Program-made: the position numbers and the translations under genes
Assembly: GCF_016734815.1 (NCBI RefSeq)
Contig: NZ_JAERQF010000017.1
Location: 1 to 64,000, forward strand
DNA length: 64,000 bases
Source: Hymenobacter rubidus
Lineage (GTDB): Bacteria; Bacteroidota; Bacteroidia; Cytophagales; Hymenobacteraceae
Direction: 5' to 3'
Notes under the pieces: generated by a model
What the model saw: the letters and a program-made list of their open reading frames with translations, nothing else
Databases searched by the model: none
What the model was told of the DNA's origin: nothing
Shown: piece after piece, positions 38,494-50,182 of the stretch
How positions within the stretch are numbered: the stretch's first letter is position 1
How the letters are laid out: each line of letters begins with the position of its first letter

Positions 38494-38871
38494 ATGGAAG
38501 TTAGAAATTACGAGACGGTCTTCATCGTGACTCCCGTATTGAACGAGAGCCAGGTGCAAGAAACGGTCGAGAAGTTCACCCAGGTGCTTAAGGAAAATAG
38601 CGCCGCCCTTTTATCCACGGAAGCCTGGGGCCTGCGCAAGCTGGCGTACCCAATTCAAAAGAAAAGCACCGGCTACTACTTCTGCCTGTCCTACACTGGC
38701 GAAGGCAACATCGTGGACGTGCTTGAGCTGGCGTTCCGCCGCGACGAGCGCGTTATCCGCTTCCTCACGACGGTGCTCGATAAGCACGCCGTGGAGTACA
38801 ACACGCGCCGCCGCAACGGTGAGATGAACCAGCAGAAAGCGGCCAAAGAAACCGAAGCCGTAGCCCAATAA
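38494..38871 (+). CDS. rpsF: 30S ribosomal protein S6
   Basis: A 125-residue S6 with the usual start NYETVFIVTPVL and core WGLRKLAYPIQKKSTGYYF. It binds S18 on the 30S platform. ATG 38494 is correct; the open frame extends 25 codons upstream through the promoter, which is not coding. The last 20 residues are a Glu/Ala/Lys-rich extension (MNQQKAAKETEAVAQ). It is the first gene of the usual rpsF-rpsR-rplI operon. Confidence 0.97.
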   Translation: MEVRNYETVFIVTPVLNESQVQETVEKFTQVLKENSAALLSTEAWGLRKLAYPIQKKSTGYYFCLSYTGEGNIVDVLELAFRRDERVIRFLTTVLDKHAVEYNTRRRNGEMNQQKAAKETEAVAQ

Positions 38872-38883
38872 TTTAGCAACGAC

Positions 38884-39162
38884 ATGGCATCTCCCGCATT
38901 CAACCGGAATAACAACGACCGGTCGGCTATGAATAAGCCGCAGGACACCCGCAAGAAATACTGCCGCTTCAAGAAGAACGGCATTAAGTACGTGGACTAC
39001 AAAGACCCGAACTTCCTGCTGAAGTTTGTGAACGAGCAGGGCCGCGTGCTGCCCCGTCGCCTCACCGGCACCAGCCTGAAATTCCAGCGCAAAGTGACCC
39101 AGGCCATCGCGAAAGCCCGTCACCTGGCGCTGATGCCGTACGTAGCCGACGCCCTGAAATAG
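38884..39162 (+). CDS. rpsR: 30S ribosomal protein S18
   Basis: A 92-residue S18 with the core [17 protein letters not shown] and the basic [14 protein letters not shown] segment that binds 16S rRNA and S6. The first 20 residues are an Asn-rich extension. It is 12 bases after rpsF. Its TAG stop overlaps the first unit of a heptamer-word hairpin that fills the gap to rplI. Confidence 0.97.
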   Translation: MASPAFNRNNNDRSAMNKPQDTRKKYCRFKKNGIKYVDYKDPNFLLKFVNEQGRVLPRRLTGTSLKFQRKVTQAIAKARHLALMPYVADALK

Positions 39163-39254
39163 ACTTTAGACATGAGACGTTAGACGTGAGAATAGAGTAA
39201 GGTTGGGTTCGCCCACTTTCTCGTGTCTCGTGTCTCGTGTCTCACATCTCATCA
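39161..39254. repeat. Heptamer-word hairpin between rpsR and rplI
   Basis: The left arm, starting inside the rpsR stop codon, is AGACTTT, AGACATG, AGACGTT, AGACGTG, AGAATAG (39161-39195). The right arm is CTCGTGT three times, then CTCACAT and CTCATCA (39220-39254), ending just before the rplI start. The arms pair imperfectly but in 7-base phase. The left arm contains TAG and TGA in alternation. Confidence 0.82.
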
Positions 39255-39258
39255 CGAC

Positions 39259-39702
39259 ATGGAAATCATCCTCAAAGACGACGTTAAGGGCCTCGGGTAC
39301 AAGAACGACACCGTAACCGTGAAATCGGGTTACGGCCGCAACTTCCTGTTGCCCCAGGGTTTGGCCATGCTGGCCGACAAGACCAACAAGAAAATCACGG
39401 CTGAGAACGTGCGCCAGGCCGCTCACAAAGCCGACAAAATCAAAGGTGACGCCCAAGCCATTGCCGACCAGATTGGCGACATGGTGCTCGAAATCCCCGC
39501 CAAGGTGGGCGAGAGCGGCAAAATCTTTGGCCGCGTAACCACTCTGCAACTGGCCGATGCGCTGAAAGCAAAGGGTGTGGATGTGGACCGCAAGCGTTTG
39601 TCGTTCGACCAGGAGCCTTCGGCTGCTGGCGACTACACGGCTACCGCTAACCTGCATAAGGAAGTGAAGCACGCGGTGAAATTCCGCGTAGTAGCCGAGT
39701 AG
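39259..39702 (+). CDS. rplI: 50S ribosomal protein L9
   Basis: A 147-residue L9 with the N-terminal RNA-binding domain (MEIILKDDVKGLGYKND, GYGRNFLLPQGLA), a connecting helix and a C-terminal domain. ATG 39259 starts the conserved N-terminus; the frame reads upstream into the heptamer repeat, which is not coding. A rho-independent terminator follows. Confidence 0.97.
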   Translation: MEIILKDDVKGLGYKNDTVTVKSGYGRNFLLPQGLAMLADKTNKKITAENVRQAAHKADKIKGDAQAIADQIGDMVLEIPAKVGESGKIFGRVTTLQLADALKAKGVDVDRKRLSFDQEPSAAGDYTATANLHKEVKHAVKFRVVAE

Positions 39703-39727
39703 TTTCGGCTGCGCAACTGTTTAGAAA

Positions 39728-39755
39728 AGCCCTGCCACTTGGTAGGGCTTTTTTT
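39728..39755 (+). terminator. Terminator of the rpsF operon
   Basis: Stem AGCCCTGCC / GGTAGGGCT with loop ACTT (one imperfect pair), followed by a run of T to 39755. It lies 25 bases after the rplI stop codon. Confidence 0.9.
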
Positions 39756-39789
39756 ATTAAGGTCCTCGGGCTAGAGCCGGGTTCCGGCC

Positions 39790-39797
39790 TATTTTTG
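39790..39797 (+). promoter_or_regulatory. -7 element five bases before the GSCFA start codon
   Basis: TATTTTTG matches TAnnTTTG exactly and ends five bases before ATG 39803, so transcription would begin at or next to the start codon. No TTG is seen at the expected -33 position. Confidence 0.45.
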
Positions 39798-39802
39798 CTT
39801 TA

Positions 39803-42481
39803 ATGTTTAGAACTGAATTGATAATTGCCCCGGCCACGGGCCAACTGGCGCGCACGGCGCGGGTTCTCACCATGGGCTCCTGCTTCGCTGATAGCATGGG
39901 GGCGAGGCTGACCGCGAACAAAGTGGACACGCTGGTGAATCCATTTGGCACCGTGTTTCAGCCGTTGGCGCTGGCCCGGCTGCTGCGCGCGGCAGCCGGC
40001 GAGGAAGTGGACTGGCAGCAGCACTTGGTGGAAGCGCGGGGCCGCTGGCAGAGCTACGACTTGCACGGCAGCCTTGGGGCCGAGTCGCCAGTAGAGCTGC
40101 TGCAAACCATTCAGGCGCTGGTGCAGCGCACGGGGGAATTTCTGCGCTCGGCCGATGTGGTGGTGCTGACGCTGGGCACGGCGTGGACTTACCGCCTGCG
40201 CGAAACCGGCGAACTGGTGAGCAATTGCCATAAGCAACCGGCCGACTTGTTTGTGCGGGAAATGCTGACGCCCGACGAAATCATTAACGCGCTGGCCGAA
40301 ACGCACGCTTACCTGCGGCGCATCAACCCGGAGCTACGCTTTGTGCTGACCGTGAGCCCAGTAAGGCATTTGAAGGATACGCTGCAACTGAATTCGGTCA
40401 GCAAATCGGTGTTGCGGGTGGCTACGCATATAGTGAGCGACTTGCTGCCCGGCGTGGCCTATTTCCCGGCGTACGAGTTGCTGGTGGATGATTTGCGGGA
40501 CTACCGTTTTTACGCTTCCGACATGCTACACCCGTCGGAAGTTGCGGAAGATTATATCTGGGACAAGTTTGCTCGCACGTATTTCGATGCGGAATTTGGT
40601 CGTTTCCGCAAGGAATGGGCCACCATTCGGCAGTCGTTGGGGCACCGGCCCCTGTTTGCGGCGGCGCCGGAGCACCGGCAGTTTCTGGAAAGCACCCGCG
40701 AAAAACTGGAGCAGCTAAGCCTGCGGAAAGTAAACGTGGACGCCGAGCTTAACCAGGTGCGGACCCAACTAGCCGCGCTGCCAGCGTTACGCCAACCGGC
40801 GCCCGTAGCCGAGGTGGAAGACGACGAAGAACGGATTGACATTGGCGAAGGCACAGTGGTTTCGGCGGTGGCGCGGCCTGCGGGCATTGCCGAAGCGGCG
40901 GAAGCCACGCTGGAATCGGCGTTGGGGCAGTCGCTTAGCACTGAAAGCCGGCCACCGCGCTTATCACCGGAGGAATTTCGGGCGCAACGCGCAGCTCGGG
41001 CGGGCCGGCCAGAGCGGGGCCGCCGCGACGGACGCGAAAAGGGCCAGCCGACTGTGCCCAATGAGAATGAGCAGTACCAAGTGGCAGCTTTTGCAGCAGA
41101 AAACGAGGCCGTACCGCTTGTTCCGAATGCCGTAGGTGACGCACTGGTGGCACTTGAAGAGGTGCTGCCGGAGCCATACGCCACCAGCCTTAACAGCGAA
41201 GCGGGCGCTGTCGGCGCGGAGCCGGTAAAGAAAAAGAAGCGCCGTTCCCGCGGGGGCGCTAAGCGCACGGCGCGCAAGCATGCGCTCCGACTGGCCGCCG
41301 GCGAACTGCTGCCGGGAGCCGAAGCCGTTGCGCCTGACGGAACCATTGATGCTGCACAGGGCCTGGGCGCCGGAGTGGGCAGTACGCCGGTAGTGCCGGA
41401 GAAAAAATCCTCCGTCATCACCAAATCGGTGCCGGTAAAACGTGGTGGACGGCGCCAGGAGCCCGGCCGCGTGCCACGCGTGCCCTTGTTTGTAGTGCCT
41501 ACGGCTGAAGCCGTGGCTGCTGATGTCCCAACGGCCGATGCTGAATTGCCCACGCCGGTTGCAAGCATTGCTCCCAGTGCCACACCGGCCACAGAAGTGG
41601 CGGTGGCTGCCTTATCAGTAGCGCCTGAAACCGTTGTTTCCAGCTCCCGAAGCAGCCGCAACCGGAAGAAGAAAACGGCCAAAGCGGCCACCCTTGGCAC
41701 TGTTGACGCAAGCACTGTAACGCTTGACGAAGCTTTACCTGTCAGCAACAGCGTTATTGGCACAGCCGAGCAACTTTCCGGGCCGGTGGCAGATGAACGT
41801 CCGCAACTAGCGGTACCTGCTTCTATCAGCGCCACTCCCGCGGCGGAAGGCACGAGGGAAACTACTGAGCCGGCTGCTAATGCAATGCCGCCCACTCCGG
41901 CTGCTCGCCAGCCGCGTCGGTCGAAAGCCCGGGCCGTTAGTGGGGCGCGGGCGGAAAAACCGGCCATCGATACGCCGGTAGTTCCCGTTCAGGACCCGTC
42001 TCTGGTGCGCACGCAGGTAGCTGGGGGCCGTTTGACTGGTTCTTCGGCCAGCTTGGTGGAGGCTACTGCCGAACCCATAAAGCCCGTAGCCGCAAAGAAA
42101 TCCGCAGCGGCGAAGGGCGCGGCGAAAACGGATATTTTGCCAAAGCCTGCTTCGGCAGCGAAAGCAAAAGCTGCTTCAGGGAAAGCCAAGCCCGTTGAAC
42201 CTGCATCCGAAGCAGTGCCGGTTGTGGTAGAAGCTACTTTGGAATTGGCGCCGACGCCACCATCAAAACCGACGGCGAAATCCAAGCCCGCTACTAAGGC
42301 CAAAAATGCCCCAAATGGCGCGCCTGCTATTAAAGCACCCGCGAAAGCGGTAGCAACAAAAGCGGCAGTGTCCAAAGCAGCTAAGAACGTGGTGAAGCCC
42401 AAAGTACCGACGACAGAGCCAGCAGCTAAAACGCCGGCAGCAAAGGCAAAGCCGCCTAAGAAGTCGGCAAAATCAGCTTAA
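39803..42481 (+). CDS. GSCFA-domain protein with long histone-H1-like tail
   Basis: An 892-residue protein. Residues 1-300 are a GSCFA domain, a SGNH-hydrolase-like family: [11 protein letters not shown] (about 23-33), VNPFGTVF (about 46-53), [18 protein letters not shown] and [18 protein letters not shown]. The remaining nearly 600 residues are low complexity, Ala/Pro/Val/Glu-rich, with basic islands ([18 protein letters not shown] near 475, RKKKTAK near 620). The last 170 residues are dominated by Lys, Ala and Pro in AAK/PAK motifs, as in bacterial histone H1-like proteins. The usual GSCFA protein is little longer than the first part. The domain call is firm; the tail's role in nucleic-acid or polyanion binding is inference. 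Confidence 0.8.
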   Translation: MFRTELIIAPATGQLARTARVLTMGSCFADSMGARLTANKVDTLVNPFGTVFQPLALARLLRAAAGEEVDWQQHLVEARGRWQSYDLHGSLGAESPVELLQTIQALVQRTGEFLRSADVVVLTLGTAWTYRLRETGELVSNCHKQPADLFVREMLTPDEIINALAETHAYLRRINPELRFVLTVSPVRHLKDTLQLNSVSKSVLRVATHIVSDLLPGVAYFPAYELLVDDLRDYRFYASDMLHPSEVAEDYIWDKFARTYFDAEFGRFRKEWATIRQSLGHRPLFAAAPEHRQFLESTREKLEQLSLRKVNVDAELNQVRTQLAALPALRQPAPVAEVEDDEERIDIGEGTVVSAVARPAGIAEAAEATLESALGQSLSTESRPPRLSPEEFRAQRAARAGRPERGRRDGREKGQPTVPNENEQYQVAAFAAENEAVPLVPNAVGDALVALEEVLPEPYATSLNSEAGAVGAEPVKKKKRRSRGGAKRTARKHALRLAAGELLPGAEAVAPDGTIDAAQGLGAGVGSTPVVPEKKSSVITKSVPVKRGGRRQEPGRVPRVPLFVVPTAEAVAADVPTADAELPTPVASIAPSATPATEVAVAALSVAPETVVSSSRSSRNRKKKTAKAATLGTVDASTVTLDEALPVSNSVIGTAEQLSGPVADERPQLAVPASISATPAAEGTRETTEPAANAMPPTPAARQPRRSKARAVSGARAEKPAIDTPVVPVQDPSLVRTQVAGGRLTGSSASLVEATAEPIKPVAAKKSAAAKGAAKTDILPKPASAAKAKAASGKAKPVEPASEAVPVVVEATLELAPTPPSKPTAKSKPATKAKNAPNGAPAIKAPAKAVATKAAVSKAAKNVVKPKVPTTEPAAKTPAAKAKPPKKSAKSA

Positions 42482-42490
42482 TTTATTCTC

Positions 42491-42516
42491 AAACCCGGCC
42501 CTTTTTTGCCGGGTTT
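42491..42516 (+). terminator. Terminator after the GSCFA gene
   Basis: A perfect 9-bp stem (AAACCCGGC / GCCGGGTTT) with an 8-base loop, followed by GTTGTTTT. The T-run is interrupted, so efficiency may be moderate. Confidence 0.75.
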
Positions 42517-42548
42517 GTTGTTTTAGCACCCCTCCTACCCTGCTTCTT

Positions 42549-44654
<2,106 letters not shown>

Positions 44655-44685
44655 GAGGGGTTTGCAGCCCGCGTGGGTGTGAGCA

Positions 44686-44834
44686 GAAGCTGTTTAGAAA
44701 GTCAAAATCGTTGTCATCCTGAGCGCAGCGAAGGACCTTATCACGTCAGAATAGGCGTTGTTCTGACGTGATAAGGTCCTTCGCTGCGCTCAGGATGACA
44801 GACGTGTAGGCAATCAGACTTTCTAAACAGCTTC
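44686..44834. mobile_element. MITE-like element: 18-bp terminal inverted repeats around a perfect 40-bp-arm palindrome
   Basis: Terminal inverted repeats GAAGCTGTTTAGAAAGTC (44686-44703 and 44817-44834) flank an inner perfect palindrome with 40-base arms (44712-44751 and 44761-44800) and a 9-base loop. The inner arms carry the REP-like core in the variant ATCCT / GAGCGCAGCGA / AGGA. GCA occurs directly on both outer sides and might be a 3-base target duplication. It encodes nothing. The same terminal repeats recur at 54505-54557. Confidence 0.8.
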
Positions 44835-44839
44835 GCAAT

Positions 44840-44875
44840 AAAAAAGAGAGCCAGGCAATGCCTGACTCCCTTTTT
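44840..44875. terminator. Bidirectional terminator between DUF255 gene and T9SS cargo gene
   Basis: The stem GAGCCAGGC / GCCTGACTC (one mismatch, loop AAT) lies at 44848-44868, with A-run 44840-44845 on the left and T-run 44871-44875 on the right. It can therefore act on both strands; on the minus strand it is 30-odd bases after the T9SS gene stop. Confidence 0.8.
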
Positions 44876-44904
44876 CACAATGCAATGGTGCTGCTTTCAC
44901 GCAC

Positions 44905-47900
44905 TTATTCCAGCACCACTTTGCGGGTGAGAACATCGGAGCCGACCAGTACCCGGACGGTGTAGATGCCCGTGGCCAGGCCGTGGGTACTCATCACCTG
45001 CTCAGCGCTGCCACTGCGCAGTGTCTCGGTACGTACGGTTTGTCCCAGCGCATTCACCAAGCTCACTTTCATCGTGCTGAAGGAAGTGTTGCTCAGCTTG
45101 AGGGTGAGTTGGCCGGTATTGCTGGGGTTAGGGTACACCAGCAGGGCGTTGGTATCGGCCTGCGCGCGCGTGGCCGTTGGGGCCGTGGCGGAGATGGTGA
45201 ACGGGCCAGGAGTATCGGCGGCACCGTAGCCGCTCACGGCTACGTAATAGGTTTGGCCGGGCACGGTAGTCACCACCACGGCGGAGAGGCCGGTGTTGTT
45301 GGCGCCGCTGCTGCGGCACGTCACCAGCGTGAAGGGACCCGCGGAGCAACTGGGCGCCGTGAACACCCGAACCATGCCCGCTGCCGAACCCGTGAACGCC
45401 AGGGTAACGCTCGTGACGCCAGCGGCGGGCGTCATGGTAAACCACACATCGCGGGGCGTGGTATTGGCCGAGCAGGTGGGAGCCCCGATGCCGGTTTGCG
45501 TACTGGTGGTAGCCCCCGTGTTGGTGCTGGAAATAATGGGGCCCGTGGTAGTGGTGCCCGGTACACCCAGCGTTACGGCGCCGCAAGGGTCATCATTGGC
45601 GGGGCCACCGGCCGTGGTAGTGGTCTGGAAGCATACCGGGCCGATGTAGGAGCTGCTGCCATTGGTACCGGGGCAGTTCTGACGCACGTAGAAACAATAG
45701 CCCGTAGTAGCAGCCAGGCCCGTGAGCAGGTAGCTAGGGTTGACCAACCCGCTGACCGTGATACCAGTACCCAGCGCAAACCCTTGCAGGCCGTACTGCA
45801 CCGAGTAGGTAGTGCCCGTGGCGGGGGTGCCACCCGGCAGCCAGCTGAGTTGGGCACTGCTGGCAGTGGGGCTACCCGCCACCAAAGCCGTTGGACTCAG
45901 GCAGGTAGTGGATGGGGCCGAAGTCGTGAAGCAAACCGGGCCGGCAAAGGCCCCGCCGCCCGAAGAGTTGGGGCAGTCCTGCCGCACATAGAAGCAGTAA
46001 GCCGTTGCCGCTTGCAGGTTACTCAGCTGGAAGCTGGTAGTGGTGGCACCAGAAATAATGGTGCCCGTGCCCTGGGTGAAGCCCTGCGGGCCGTATTCGA
46101 TGGTGTAGGAGGCACCGCTGGGGGCAGTGCCGCTGGTCTGCCAGCCCAGCAGGGCGGTGGTGGAAGTGATGGCAGTAGCCGTCAGGCTGACGGGCACGGC
46201 GCAGGGCGTGGTGAAGCAAACCGGACCCGCGTAGGCGCTGCTGCCATTGCCACCGGGGCAGTCCTGCCGCACGTAGAAGCAATACGCCGTGGCCGATTGC
46301 AAGCCGGTGAGCTGGGCCGAGGGCGTGGTGAGGCCGGTGAGCACCGTGCCCGTGCCAATGGCAAAGCCCTGCAGGCCGTATTCTACCGTGTAGGTGATGC
46401 CCGTGGTGGAAGAACCACCCGGCTGCCAGCTCAGCTGAGCCGAACCATTGGTGAGGTTGGCCGAAGCCAAGGCCGTGGGCGTGGCGCAGTTGGTGGGCGA
46501 GGTAGCGCACACCGCCAACGTGCCCAGGCGCGTGCCGCCGTAGCCCCACACCCGCACATAGAGCACTTCGCCGGGCGTGCGGCCCGTGAAAGTCAGTAAC
46601 GATTTCAGTGCGCCGGCGCCGTCATCATCGCAGCCAATCTGGGTCAGGTTGCTGCAGGTGCCCGAATAAATGCTCATGCCGGTATCGCCTACATCGGTAC
46701 CGATGGTGGGAATAACCGTGCGCACCGTAACCGTACCCGAAGCCGGCACCGTTACCTGGAACCACAGGTCGCGGCCCTGGTAGTTGGCGCAGGTGGGAGC
46801 GGGTACACCGGTACTACCGGTAGCGGCGGTATTATCGGCAGTGGTTTGGCTAACGCAAGTGGTACCAAACTGCACGGGCAGGGTGAGAGCGCCGGCACAG
46901 TCGTCGTTTACGGGCGTCGGCGGGGGTGTGCTTACGCATACTGTAAACGCGGCGGCAGTTCCGGTGGGCTGAATCGTGGTGTTGGAGTAGATGCGCAGGT
47001 AATACGTCTGCCCGTTGGTCAGGCCGCCAATGCTGGTGCCCGCCGTATTATTGGGCAGCACCGTAGCGCAGGTAACGCTGGTCGAGTTGGCGCAAGTGCC
47101 CGTCCGAACGTCCAGTACGGCCTGGAATGCGGAGTTCAGGGTAATGAGCTGCGCCGAGCCGTTGGCCACGAAGCGGTACCACACGTCGGCCGCCGTAGTG
47201 GCAAAACCGCAGCCCGTCGTGACCGGCAACGACTGCGAAGCTGCTTCTACCGTGCCGCTTACCGGCGTGGTGCAGGTGGCGCCCGCGGTCAGGAGAATAG
47301 CCCCCGAGCACTCGTCGTTGACGGGCGGCGTGGGCGGCGGGCTCACGCAAAGCGTAAAGGTGGCATTGGCCGGAATGGGCTGCACCGTGCTGTTGGCATA
47401 TATGCGGATAAAGTAGGTTTGGCCGTTGGTCAAGCCGCCCACTACCGTGCCCGTCGTGTTGCCCGCGAAAATAGTGGTGCAGAACAGGCTAGTCGAGCTG
47501 GCGCAGGTGCCGGTACGCACGTCCAGCACGGCCGCAAAGCGTGGGTTGAGCGTGATTTGCTGGGTAGTGCCGCCCGCCACGAAGCTATACCACACATCGG
47601 CCGCCGTGGTGGCAAAACCGCAGTTGGTGGTGGGGGGCAACGACTGCGAGGCACCTACCACCGTGCCGTTGGTGGAAGTGGCGCAGCCCACCACGACGGC
47701 CACTGCTACGGCTTGGCTGCAATCGTCGTTGGCAGCCGCAGCGGGCCCCGGCGTGAGGCACAGCGAGAAGGAGGCATTGGCCGGCAATGGCTGAATCGTT
47801 GCGTTGGCAAAAACCCGCAGGAAATAGGTTTGGCCGCTGGTGAGGCCCGCCAGGGTCAGGGGCTGACCCGTGAACGTGGTGCCGCAGAACACACTCGTTG

Positions 47901-49872
47901 AAGTGGCGCAGGTGCCCGAGCGCACTTCTACCACCGCCCCAAAGTTGCCCGTAAAGGCCAAGGTCTGGGTGGCACCACCGGCCACGAAGCTGTACCATAC
48001 GTCATTGGCATTGGTGGCAAAGCCGCAACCCGTGGTGGGCGGCAGCGACTGCGAGGCCCCGGCCACTGTGCCCGTCACGGGTGTGCAGGCCGTCGCAACC
48101 GTAAGCGGAATGGCTCCGGTGCATTCGTCATTGGCGGGCGGTACCGGGCCGGGCGTGAGGCACAGGGTAAAAGTAGTAACTACCGGCTGGATGTTGTTAT
48201 TAGCATATAACCGCAAAAAATATGTTTGCCCACCAGTTAATCCGGACACGGTAATAGGCTGGTTGGGAAAAGCAACCCCGCAAAACACACTAGCAGAATT
48301 AATGCAAGTTCCTGAACGGACATCAGCAACTAGTTGAAATCCGCCGTTAAACGTCAGCGTTTGGGTAGCCGCGCTTGCTGTAAAGCTGTACCATACATCA
48401 TTGGCTATAGTAACTCCAGTACCACTACAACTCGCGGGTGGCAGACTCTGTGAAGCACCGCTTAGGGTACCGCTCACTAACGACGTGCAACCTGAGGTTA
48501 CCGGCAACGTCACAGCATTAACGCAGTCGTCGTTGGTAGCCGGAACAGGTCCAGGAGTCAGACAAATCGTAAACTGAAGATTAGTGGGCGAAAAATTTGT
48601 ATTGATGTAAACACGCAGAAAATAAGTCTGGCCGCTAGTGAGGCCGCTCAGGGTCAGCCCTTGTCCAGAGGTAACCGTACCGCAAAAGACGCTGGCAGAA
48701 CTAGCACAGGTACCTGAGCGCACCTCCACAGCAGCAAAAAAACTACTATTTAGAGTTAACGTCTGAGTAGCCCCTGTTGCTACAAATCTGTACCAAGCGT
48801 CATTGGCTGTGGTAATGCCGGGGCTGCAAGTAGCAGATGGAGGCAGCGACTGCGTAGCGCCAGCGAGAGTACCGCTAACTGGGACGCTACAAGCGGTGGT
48901 AACTGGTAACTGTACCGCGTTGGCGCAGTCATCATTCACCAAGGGTGCCGGGGTAGTGGCGCACACGGCAATGGTGCCGCTATTCTGGTTATTGTAGGAC
49001 CACACCCGAATGTAGAGCACTTCGCCGGGCGTGCGGCCCGTGAAAGTCAGCAGGGACTTGAGGTTGCCGGCGGCATCATCGTCGCAGCCCAGCCCCGCCA
49101 AGTTTCCGCAAGTGCCCGAATACATGCTCATACCGGTATCGCCCACGTCGGTGCCGGTGCTGGCCACCACGGTTTGCACCGTTACGTTGCCGCTGGCCGG
49201 CACTACTACCGAAAACCACAGGTCGCGGCCCTGGTAGTTGGCGCAGAGGGGTGCCGGCACGCCCACACTGGCCGTGGCCAGGGTGTTATCGGCGCTCACG
49301 GTGTTGGTGCACGTCCCGGTAGTGTTCACCGGCACGCTGATGGCCCCGATGCAGTCGTCGTTGTTTGGCCCCGTAGCGCCCTGCCCAATGCACAGCGCAA
49401 ACGTACTGCTGATGCCGGTGGGAGGCGTATTGGTGGCCGGATACACCCGAATGAGGTAAGTCTGCCCGCCCACCAGGCCGCCCACCGAGACGGCCGAAGT
49501 GTTGTTGTTGGCAATGGTGGTGCAGAAGATGCTGGTCGAGCTGGCGCAGGTGCCCGAGCGCACGTCGAGGATGGCCGCAAAGCGCGGGGCCAGCGTTACG
49601 AGGTGGTTGGTGCTGGTGGCCGTGAAGCTGTACCACACATCAAGCGCCGACGTGAGGCCGATGCCGCAGGCCGCAGTGGGTGCCAGGCTCTGGGTGGCCG
49701 TGGCCACCGTGCCGTTCACCGGCACGGTACACACGCTGGATGTCGTCAGTGGCACAGCCGTAGCACAGTCGTCGTTGGCCACCTGGGCCAGGGCCCGGCT
49801 GCTGCCCAGCAGTGCAAGCACGGCCCACAGCACGGCCACGCGTCGGGATAGTAAGCGTATGGTTATCTTCAT
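44905..49872 (-). CDS. Giant T9SS-sorted surface protein with repeated domains
   Basis: A 1655-residue secreted protein. After a signal peptide (to SRALAQ) the order is A-B-A-A-A-A-A-B, where A (about 130 residues, six copies) starts NDDC/NDEC and contains DVWYSF, DVRSGTC and GLTxGQTYFLRVY, and B (about 140 residues, two copies, near 166-305 and 966-1105) contains CANYQGRDLWF, TDVGDTGM and CDDDAAG. Three fibronectin-III-like domains follow (near 1106-1400), each with CFYVRQ(D/N)CP, then one divergent repeat and a type A T9SS sorting domain (VYPNPSNTGQ to DVLTRKVVLE). Cys pairs recur in each unit. The product should be exported and attached to the surface or released; adhesion or polymer binding is inferred only from architecture. 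Confidence 0.88.
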   Translation of the reverse strand: MKITIRLLSRRVAVLWAVLALLGSSRALAQVANDDCATAVPLTTSSVCTVPVNGTVATATQSLAPTAACGIGLTSALDVWYSFTATSTNHLVTLAPRFAAILDVRSGTCASSTSIFCTTIANNNTSAVSVGGLVGGQTYLIRVYPATNTPPTGISSTFALCIGQGATGPNNDDCIGAISVPVNTTGTCTNTVSADNTLATASVGVPAPLCANYQGRDLWFSVVVPASGNVTVQTVVASTGTDVGDTGMSMYSGTCGNLAGLGCDDDAAGNLKSLLTFTGRTPGEVLYIRVWSYNNQNSGTIAVCATTPAPLVNDDCANAVQLPVTTACSVPVSGTLAGATQSLPPSATCSPGITTANDAWYRFVATGATQTLTLNSSFFAAVEVRSGTCASSASVFCGTVTSGQGLTLSGLTSGQTYFLRVYINTNFSPTNLQFTICLTPGPVPATNDDCVNAVTLPVTSGCTSLVSGTLSGASQSLPPASCSGTGVTIANDVWYSFTASAATQTLTFNGGFQLVADVRSGTCINSASVFCGVAFPNQPITVSGLTGGQTYFLRLYANNNIQPVVTTFTLCLTPGPVPPANDECTGAIPLTVATACTPVTGTVAGASQSLPPTTGCGFATNANDVWYSFVAGGATQTLAFTGNFGAVVEVRSGTCATSTSVFCGTTFTGQPLTLAGLTSGQTYFLRVFANATIQPLPANASFSLCLTPGPAAAANDDCSQAVAVAVVVGCATSTNGTVVGASQSLPPTTNCGFATTAADVWYSFVAGGTTQQITLNPRFAAVLDVRTGTCASSTSLFCTTIFAGNTTGTVVGGLTNGQTYFIRIYANSTVQPIPANATFTLCVSPPPTPPVNDECSGAILLTAGATCTTPVSGTVEAASQSLPVTTGCGFATTAADVWYRFVANGSAQLITLNSAFQAVLDVRTGTCANSTSVTCATVLPNNTAGTSIGGLTNGQTYYLRIYSNTTIQPTGTAAAFTVCVSTPPPTPVNDDCAGALTLPVQFGTTCVSQTTADNTAATGSTGVPAPTCANYQGRDLWFQVTVPASGTVTVRTVIPTIGTDVGDTGMSIYSGTCSNLTQIGCDDDGAGALKSLLTFTGRTPGEVLYVRVWGYGGTRLGTLAVCATSPTNCATPTALASANLTNGSAQLSWQPGGSSTTGITYTVEYGLQGFAIGTGTVLTGLTTPSAQLTGLQSATAYCFYVRQDCPGGNGSSAYAGPVCFTTPCAVPVSLTATAITSTTALLGWQTSGTAPSGASYTIEYGPQGFTQGTGTIISGATTTSFQLSNLQAATAYCFYVRQDCPNSSGGGAFAGPVCFTTSAPSTTCLSPTALVAGSPTASSAQLSWLPGGTPATGTTYSVQYGLQGFALGTGITVSGLVNPSYLLTGLAATTGYCFYVRQNCPGTNGSSSYIGPVCFQTTTTAGGPANDDPCGAVTLGVPGTTTTGPIISSTNTGATTSTQTGIGAPTCSANTTPRDVWFTMTPAAGVTSVTLAFTGSAAGMVRVFTAPSCSAGPFTLVTCRSSGANNTGLSAVVVTTVPGQTYYVAVSGYGAADTPGPFTISATAPTATRAQADTNALLVYPNPSNTGQLTLKLSNTSFSTMKVSLVNALGQTVRTETLRSGSAEQVMSTHGLATGIYTVRVLVGSDVLTRKVVLE

Positions 49873-50182
49873 AAGGTGGGGGTGAGGAGATGGAAAAAGG
49901 GAGGGAAAATGGCGGGCTTAAGTCGAACCGTACTCTGGCCGCTCAAGCTATAAATTTTCCAGCAATAATCTAGCCACCAAATGAATATTCGAGTACTTAT
50001 ACTTCCAAAAAACAAGGGCTTCAACCGCCTTGGCTCTGATGCTGTCCCGTCCTTAAGAAGGATTTTCCTGCGTGGCATGAGCGCCGGGAATGGGCCCGCC
50101 CGCCAACTTATGCTGCGGCATTGGGGTTGGTGACGGGGAGCCGGGGCTTTATCTTTACTATTCCCCTACCCTATCCGCTGTT
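49873..50182. other. Divergent gap between T9SS gene and priA
   Basis: This 310-base gap contains the priA promoter at its right end (50127-50157). The stretch 49940-50010 is AT-richer, and I could not find a full TTG/TAnnTTTG promoter for the minus-strand gene. No ORF here looks real; an apparent upstream extension of priA from ATG 50090 covers the promoter. Confidence 0.5.
50127..50157 (+). promoter_or_regulatory. Promoter of priA
   Basis: TTG (50127-50129), a 20-base spacer and TATCTTTA (50150-50157) match the Bacteroidota pattern with one deviation at the last base. A start near 50164 places the translation start downstream, at TTG 50183. Confidence 0.68.

Noticed and set aside
44686..44834. 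Palindrome as the terminator of the DUF255 gene
   Set aside because: There is no T-run after the stem; the separate hairpin at 44840-44875 has proper A/T runs and is the better terminator.
50090..50182. N-terminal extension of PriA from ATG 50090
   Set aside because: It overlaps a TTG-N20-TATCTTTA promoter and encodes a Cys/Gly-rich stretch unlike PriA; TTG 50183 fits better.
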